Of a stretch of DNA of 8,696 nt, positions 6,106 to 8,696 are shown piece by piece. The notes beneath the pieces were generated by a model. It was not told where the DNA came from. It saw nothing but the letters and a program-made list of their open reading frames with translations, and searched no databases. This stretch comes from Alphaproteobacteria bacterium (GTDB lineage Bacteria; Pseudomonadota; Alphaproteobacteria; ATCC43930; CGMCC-115725). The stretch lies in contig JAGWIH010000082.1 in assembly GCA_028866355.1 (NCBI GenBank), forward strand, positions 1 to 8,696, written 5' to 3'. The translations under genes and the position numbers were made by a program. The first letter of the stretch is position 1. The number at the start of each line of letters is the position of its first letter.

Positions 6106-7035
6106 ATGAATGCGCCGCTGCGCCATCCCGAGAAGGCGCACAAGCCCGATCAGCCGTCGCCGCCGAAGCCGGCGTGGATTCGCGTCAAGGCGCCGGTGTC
6201 GCGCGCGTATCGGGAAACGCGCGATCTCATGCGCGCGCTCAAGCTCAACACCGTCTGCGAAGAAGCGGCGTGTCCCAATATCGGCGAGTGCTGGAAGGAA
6301 AAGCACGCGACAGTGATGATTCTGGGCGCGGTCTGCACGCGCGCTTGCAGCTTCTGCAATGTGGCCACGGGCAAGCCCGGCGCGCTCGATCCGCATGAGC
6401 CGGATCACGTCGCCGAAGCGGTCGGCAAGCTCGGCCTCCATCACATCGTCGTCACCTCGGTCGATCGCGATGATCTGCCGGATGGCGGCGCCGATCATTT
6501 CGTCCGCACCATTCGCGCCATCCGCCGCCACGCGCCGGCGACGACGATCGAGGTTCTTACGCCCGATTTCCTCAAGAAGGATGGCGCGATCGAAGCCGTG
6601 GTCGCGGCCAAGCCCGATGTCTACAACCACAATCTCGAAACCGTGCCGCGGCTTTATCGCGACGTGCGGCCGGGCGCGCGTTATGCGGCGTCGCTGGCGC
6701 TGCTCGCCCGGGTGAAGCAGCTTGACGCTTCGATGTTCACCAAATCCGGGCTTATGGTCGGTCTCGGCGAGACGCTCGATGAAGTCGGTGCGGTGATGGA
6801 CGATCTGCGTGCGGCCGATGTCGATTTCCTCACCGTCGGCCAATATCTCCAGCCGACGCCCAAGCACCACGCGGTCGCGCGCTTCGTCGCGCCGACCGAG
6901 TTTGCGGATCTGAAGGCGCAAGCCTTCGCCAAGGGCTTCCTGATGGTCTCGGCGTCGCCGCTGACGCGCTCGTCCTATTTCGCCGGCGACGATTTCACCA
7001 AGCTCCGTGCGGCGCGGCTCGCGCGCGTTCACTGA
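6106..7035 (+). CDS. lipA: Lipoyl synthase (radical SAM)
   Basis: LipA inserts two sulfur atoms into octanoyl groups on lipoyl domains, making the cofactor used by PdhB and PdhC of this operon. In the 309-residue protein the auxiliary cluster motif is C51, C56, C62 (CEEAACPNIGEC) and the radical-SAM motif is C77, C81, C84 (CTRACSFC). VVTSVDRDDLPDGGADHF, VYNHNLETVPRLY, KSGLMVGLGE and VGQYLQPTPKHH are all family blocks. The conserved C-terminal RSSY (288-291), whose serine ligates the auxiliary cluster in characterised enzymes, is present. I prefer ATG 6106, 4 bp after the lpdA stop; ATG 6079 (nine more residues) and TTG 6070, both inside lpdA, are in frame and possible. None has a convincing Shine-Dalgarno. 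The octanoyltransferase LipB is not in the window. Confidence 0.96.
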   Translation: MNAPLRHPEKAHKPDQPSPPKPAWIRVKAPVSRAYRETRDLMRALKLNTVCEEAACPNIGECWKEKHATVMILGAVCTRACSFCNVATGKPGALDPHEPDHVAEAVGKLGLHHIVVTSVDRDDLPDGGADHFVRTIRAIRRHAPATTIEVLTPDFLKKDGAIEAVVAAKPDVYNHNLETVPRLYRDVRPGARYAASLALLARVKQLDASMFTKSGLMVGLGETLDEVGAVMDDLRAADVDFLTVGQYLQPTPKHHAVARFVAPTEFADLKAQAFAKGFLMVSASPLTRSSYFAGDDFTKLRAARLARVH

Positions 7036-7039
7036 ACCG

Positions 7040-7474
7040 ATGCCGACGCATGCCGAGGAACGTCTCCTGCCTTATAAGCGGGAAGAGTTGTTCGACCTCG
7101 TCGCCGACATTGAACGCTATCCCGAATTTTTGCCCTGGTGCGTCGGCGCGCGCATCCGAGAACGCCGCGACGACTATATCCTCGGCGATCTGCTGATCGG
7201 CTGGCGCATGGTGCGCGAACGGTTCACCTCGCGCGTTCATTTGTACAGGCCCGATCGCATCGACGTCGAATACGCCGAAGGGCCGTTCAAGTATCTCGAG
7301 AACCACTGGAAGTTCATTCCGCAGAACGGTGGCACGCTGATCGACTTCCATGTCGATTTCGAGTTCCGTTCGCGCGTTTTAACGGGGATTGTCGAGACCA
7401 TCTTCACCGAGGCGGTGAAGCGGATGGTGGGCGCGTTTGAAAAGCGCGCCCGGCAGCTTTACGGCGAGCGCTGA
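7040..7474 (+). CDS. COQ10/RatA-family START-domain protein (polyketide cyclase/ubiquinone-binding type)
   Basis: The 144-residue protein belongs to the COQ10/RatA branch of the START-like fold. The helix-grip pattern is visible: LPYKREELFDLVADIERYPEFLPWCVGARI (about 10-39), central strands with the family stretch VEYAEGPFKYLENHWKF (about 77-93) and the long C-terminal helix TIFTEAVKRMVGAFEKRARQLYG. Mitochondrial Coq10 binds ubiquinone and supports respiration. E. coli RatA was reported as a ribosome-association toxin, a name copied to many homologues. Position directly after lipA (4 bp) in a respiratory-metabolism operon fits the quinone role better, but that is inference. The ATG at 7040 begins MPTHAEERLLPY, as relatives do; an upstream in-frame start at 7007 would overlap lipA. 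It is the last gene of the operon, and its 3' end overlaps the opposite-strand PilZ gene by 16 bp. Confidence 0.88.
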   Translation: MPTHAEERLLPYKREELFDLVADIERYPEFLPWCVGARIRERRDDYILGDLLIGWRMVRERFTSRVHLYRPDRIDVEYAEGPFKYLENHWKFIPQNGGTLIDFHVDFEFRSRVLTGIVETIFTEAVKRMVGAFEKRARQLYGER

Positions 7475-7851
7475 GCGGCGCCGCCGGCGAGCAGCGGGCC
7501 GAGCGTGCGGCCGATGAACGCCGGATCGTCGGTGAAGCGGATGCCGATCATGCCGATGCCAAGCCAAACGATCTCGGCGTTGAGCGGGCTCAATTTGTCG
7601 ATGTCGAGCCGCACCCGCTGCTCTTTCTCAAGCTGCGCAACCAAGCGCACGCGCGCGCCGCCCATCGACAGGTCATAGACGACGCAGTTGATCGCGCCTT
7701 CCGGCAGCACCAGGCGCGCTTTCCAGAAGACGTTCTTGCGCTCGAACGCACGGCGGTCTTCGGCCTCGCGCGCTTCGCGCTCCGCGGCCTGACGAATGCG
7801 CCACAGCTCGTCGAACTCGTTATTGTCCTTTTGCGACAATGGTTCCGCCAT
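7459..7851 (-). CDS. PilZ-domain protein, putative cyclic-di-GMP receptor
   Basis: The 130-residue protein has an N-terminal charged, probably helical stretch (about 12-38, rich in Arg/Glu/Ala) leading into a PilZ domain. Both hallmark cyclic-di-GMP contacts are present: RRAFER (R33, R34, R38 of the RxxxR motif) and DLSMGG (D60, S62, G65 of DxSxxG). Beta-strand-like segments follow, such as EIVWLGIGMIGIRF. No catalytic or membrane segment is visible, so it is probably a single-domain cytosolic receptor or adaptor whose partner and output cannot be read from the sequence. I chose ATG 7849-7851 because GGGGGAAG lies 7 bp upstream; a TTG eight codons further up is in frame but lacks support. It reads towards the pdh operon and ends inside the last gene. 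It follows modC on the same strand after 140 bp, so co-transcription is possible but not shown. Confidence 0.88.
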   Translation of the reverse strand: MAEPLSQKDNNEFDELWRIRQAAEREAREAEDRRAFERKNVFWKARLVLPEGAINCVVYDLSMGGARVRLVAQLEKEQRVRLDIDKLSPLNAEIVWLGIGMIGIRFTDDPAFIGRTLGPLLAGGAAQRSP

Positions 7852-7858
7852 CGTCCGG

Positions 7859-7866
7859 CTTCCCCC
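7859..7866 (-). promoter_or_regulatory. Ribosome binding site of the PilZ gene
   Basis: On the - strand GGGGGAAG at 7866-7859 stands 7 bases before the ATG at 7851-7849. It decides between this ATG and the in-frame TTG at 7875-7873, which has no purine-rich sequence at a suitable distance. Confidence 0.65.
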
Positions 7867-7991
7867 GGCGTGCAAAGAATAAACGAATGCGGCACTTTGC
7901 CATGACTTTTCTTGAGCGTGTGTTAATCGGCGCTAACAATATCGGGGAATCAACGCGGATTTTAGCGATTTTTGCCGCGCCGATTCGGCGG
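7867..7991 (-). other. AT-richer gap between modC and the PilZ gene, possible promoter region
   Basis: The stretch is clearly lower in GC than its flanks. It holds a 5-bp dyad, TGTTA (7921-7925) and TAACA (7934-7938) with an 8-bp spacer, and one GANTC (7947-7951); a second lies at 7982-7986. On the - strand TTGATT (7954-7949) and TTAACA (7926-7921) resemble -35 boxes, but neither has a good -10 at 16-18 bp. GGCGG/CCGCC (7987-7991/7997-8001) makes a small hairpin around the modC stop, but no U run follows in the modC transcript, so I see no intrinsic terminator. A promoter for the PilZ gene here is plausible but not demonstrated. Confidence 0.35.
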
Positions 7992-8696
7992 TTACACCGC
8001 CTCATGCGCCTCGCTGATGCCGCGGCCGGCCCCGGGACTGGGCCGTTCGAGCGCCACCGTCTTGACCATCGCGTGGACCGGGCTGCCCACGACGAGTCGT
8101 AAATCGGCCAGCGCGCGCTGGGTGATGCGTGCCCACAGCATCACGGGCTCGGCGGGTGTGCCGATATCCAGGCGAAGATCCACGAGGGGTCCTTTGTCGG
8201 GCGAGATTTCGACCACGCGGCCGGCGAAGGCGTTACGAATCGACAGGCCGCTCGGCGGCGCCGAGGAAAGCACGACGTCGCGCGCGTGGATGCGCAAACG
8301 CAACGGCGTGCCGAGCGGCAGGTCGATATGCGGCACGCGCAGCCGTCCGCCCGGAAACGCCAATTCGCTCAAGCCATAGACCTTGTCGTGGCCGCGCAGC
8401 ACGGTGCGGATTACCGCACCGGCCTCGAACCGGCCGGTCAGCGGCCGCAGATCGATCCGGCTGGTCAATTCCTCGACCGTGCCGGTCGCGGCGATCTTGC
8501 CGCCGTCGACCAACACCAGCGTGTCGGCAAGGCGGATGACCTCGTCCATCGCGTGGCTGACATAGACGACGGGAATATCGAGTGCGCCGCGCAGCGCCGC
8601 GATGAACGGCAGAATTTCCTCTTTGCGCGCCGCGTCGAGCGCCGCCAGCGGCTCGTCCATCAACAGCAGACGCGGCTCGGCCAGGATGGCGCGGCC
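7992..8696 (-). CDS. modC: Molybdate ABC transporter ATP-binding protein, C-terminal part (5' end outside window)
   Basis: ModC is the ATPase of the ModABC high-affinity molybdate importer, working on the cytoplasmic face of the inner membrane. The window shows the last 234 residues of what should be about 350-370; the frame is open to the right edge. It begins GRAILAEPRLLLMDEPLAALD, giving the end of the ABC signature region, Walker B (LLLMDE, ending at visible residue 15) and the D-loop. VVYVSHAMDE carries the H-loop histidine (visible residue 48). Walker A and the LSGG signature lie outside. The C-terminal part is a TOBE/MOP-like domain, with HARDVVLS and LWARITQRALADLRLVVGSPVHAMVKTVAL, the molybdate-transporter form rather than that of sugar or iron ATPases. 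The stop is TAA (complement of 7992-7994). modA and modB are expected upstream, to the right. Confidence 0.92.
   Translation of the reverse strand, partial: GRAILAEPRLLLMDEPLAALDAARKEEILPFIAALRGALDIPVVYVSHAMDEVIRLADTLVLVDGGKIAATGTVEELTSRIDLRPLTGRFEAGAVIRTVLRGHDKVYGLSELAFPGGRLRVPHIDLPLGTPLRLRIHARDVVLSSAPPSGLSIRNAFAGRVVEISPDKGPLVDLRLDIGTPAEPVMLWARITQRALADLRLVVGSPVHAMVKTVALERPSPGAGRGISEAHEAV

Noticed and set aside
7987..8001. Terminator of modC (GGCGG/CCGCC hairpin at the stop codon)
   Set aside because: The stem is 5 bp and the transcript has A runs, not U runs, after it.
1..8696. Mobile elements, CRISPR arrays, tRNA/rRNA genes, prophage or defence genes
   Set aside because: No transposase, integrase, regularly spaced repeats, target-site duplications or RNA-gene folds were seen on either strand. 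Codon use looks uniform across the window.

Overview
The window is a GC-rich (roughly two-thirds G+C by eye) chromosomal segment of an alphaproteobacterium. Four things point there. The gene order eno-ftsB-pdhA-pdhB-pdhC-lpdA-lipA-(COQ10/RatA family) is the housekeeping order known from that class. The E1 component of pyruvate dehydrogenase is split into alpha and beta chains of mitochondrial type, and the beta chain carries its own N-terminal lipoyl domain. The short FtsB has the alphaproteobacterial 'YHLVEGDRGLL' signature. The control region before ftsB is crowded with GANTC, the CcrM methylation site of this class. I cannot name the genus.

Layout, left to right on the + strand: the last 89 codons of enolase (2-271); a 121-bp control region holding eight GANTC sites and a long inverted repeat that reaches the ftsB start codon; ftsB (393-713); a 282-bp gap with an AT-rich promoter-like patch and a perfect 9-3-9 palindrome (852-872); then a tight operon, pdhA (996-2024), pdhB (2027-3400), pdhC (3409-4698), lpdA (4707-6101), lipA (about 6106-7035) and a COQ10/RatA-family gene (7040-7474). 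Gaps between these six genes are 2 to 8 bp. On the - strand, converging on the operon, lie a PilZ-domain gene (7459-7851), which overlaps the last gene tail to tail by 16 bp, and the 3' part of modC (7992 to the right edge).

The operon is one functional unit. PdhA/PdhB (E1), PdhC (E2) and LpdA (E3) make the pyruvate dehydrogenase complex, which feeds acetyl-CoA from glycolysis into the TCA cycle. LipA inserts the sulfurs of the lipoyl cofactor carried by PdhB and PdhC. The last gene belongs to a family of ubiquinone-binding START proteins. Enolase upstream makes phosphoenolpyruvate. FtsB is a divisome protein, so the region joins central carbon flux and cell division in one neighbourhood.

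I see no mobile element, CRISPR array, RNA gene or new defence-type system. The genes are ordinary. The parts worth a second look are regulatory or evolutionary: the GANTC cluster and competing hairpins before ftsB, the palindrome before pdhA, nucleotide-level homogenisation of the two lipoyl domains, and an Asn in place of Asp in the E2 active-site motif.
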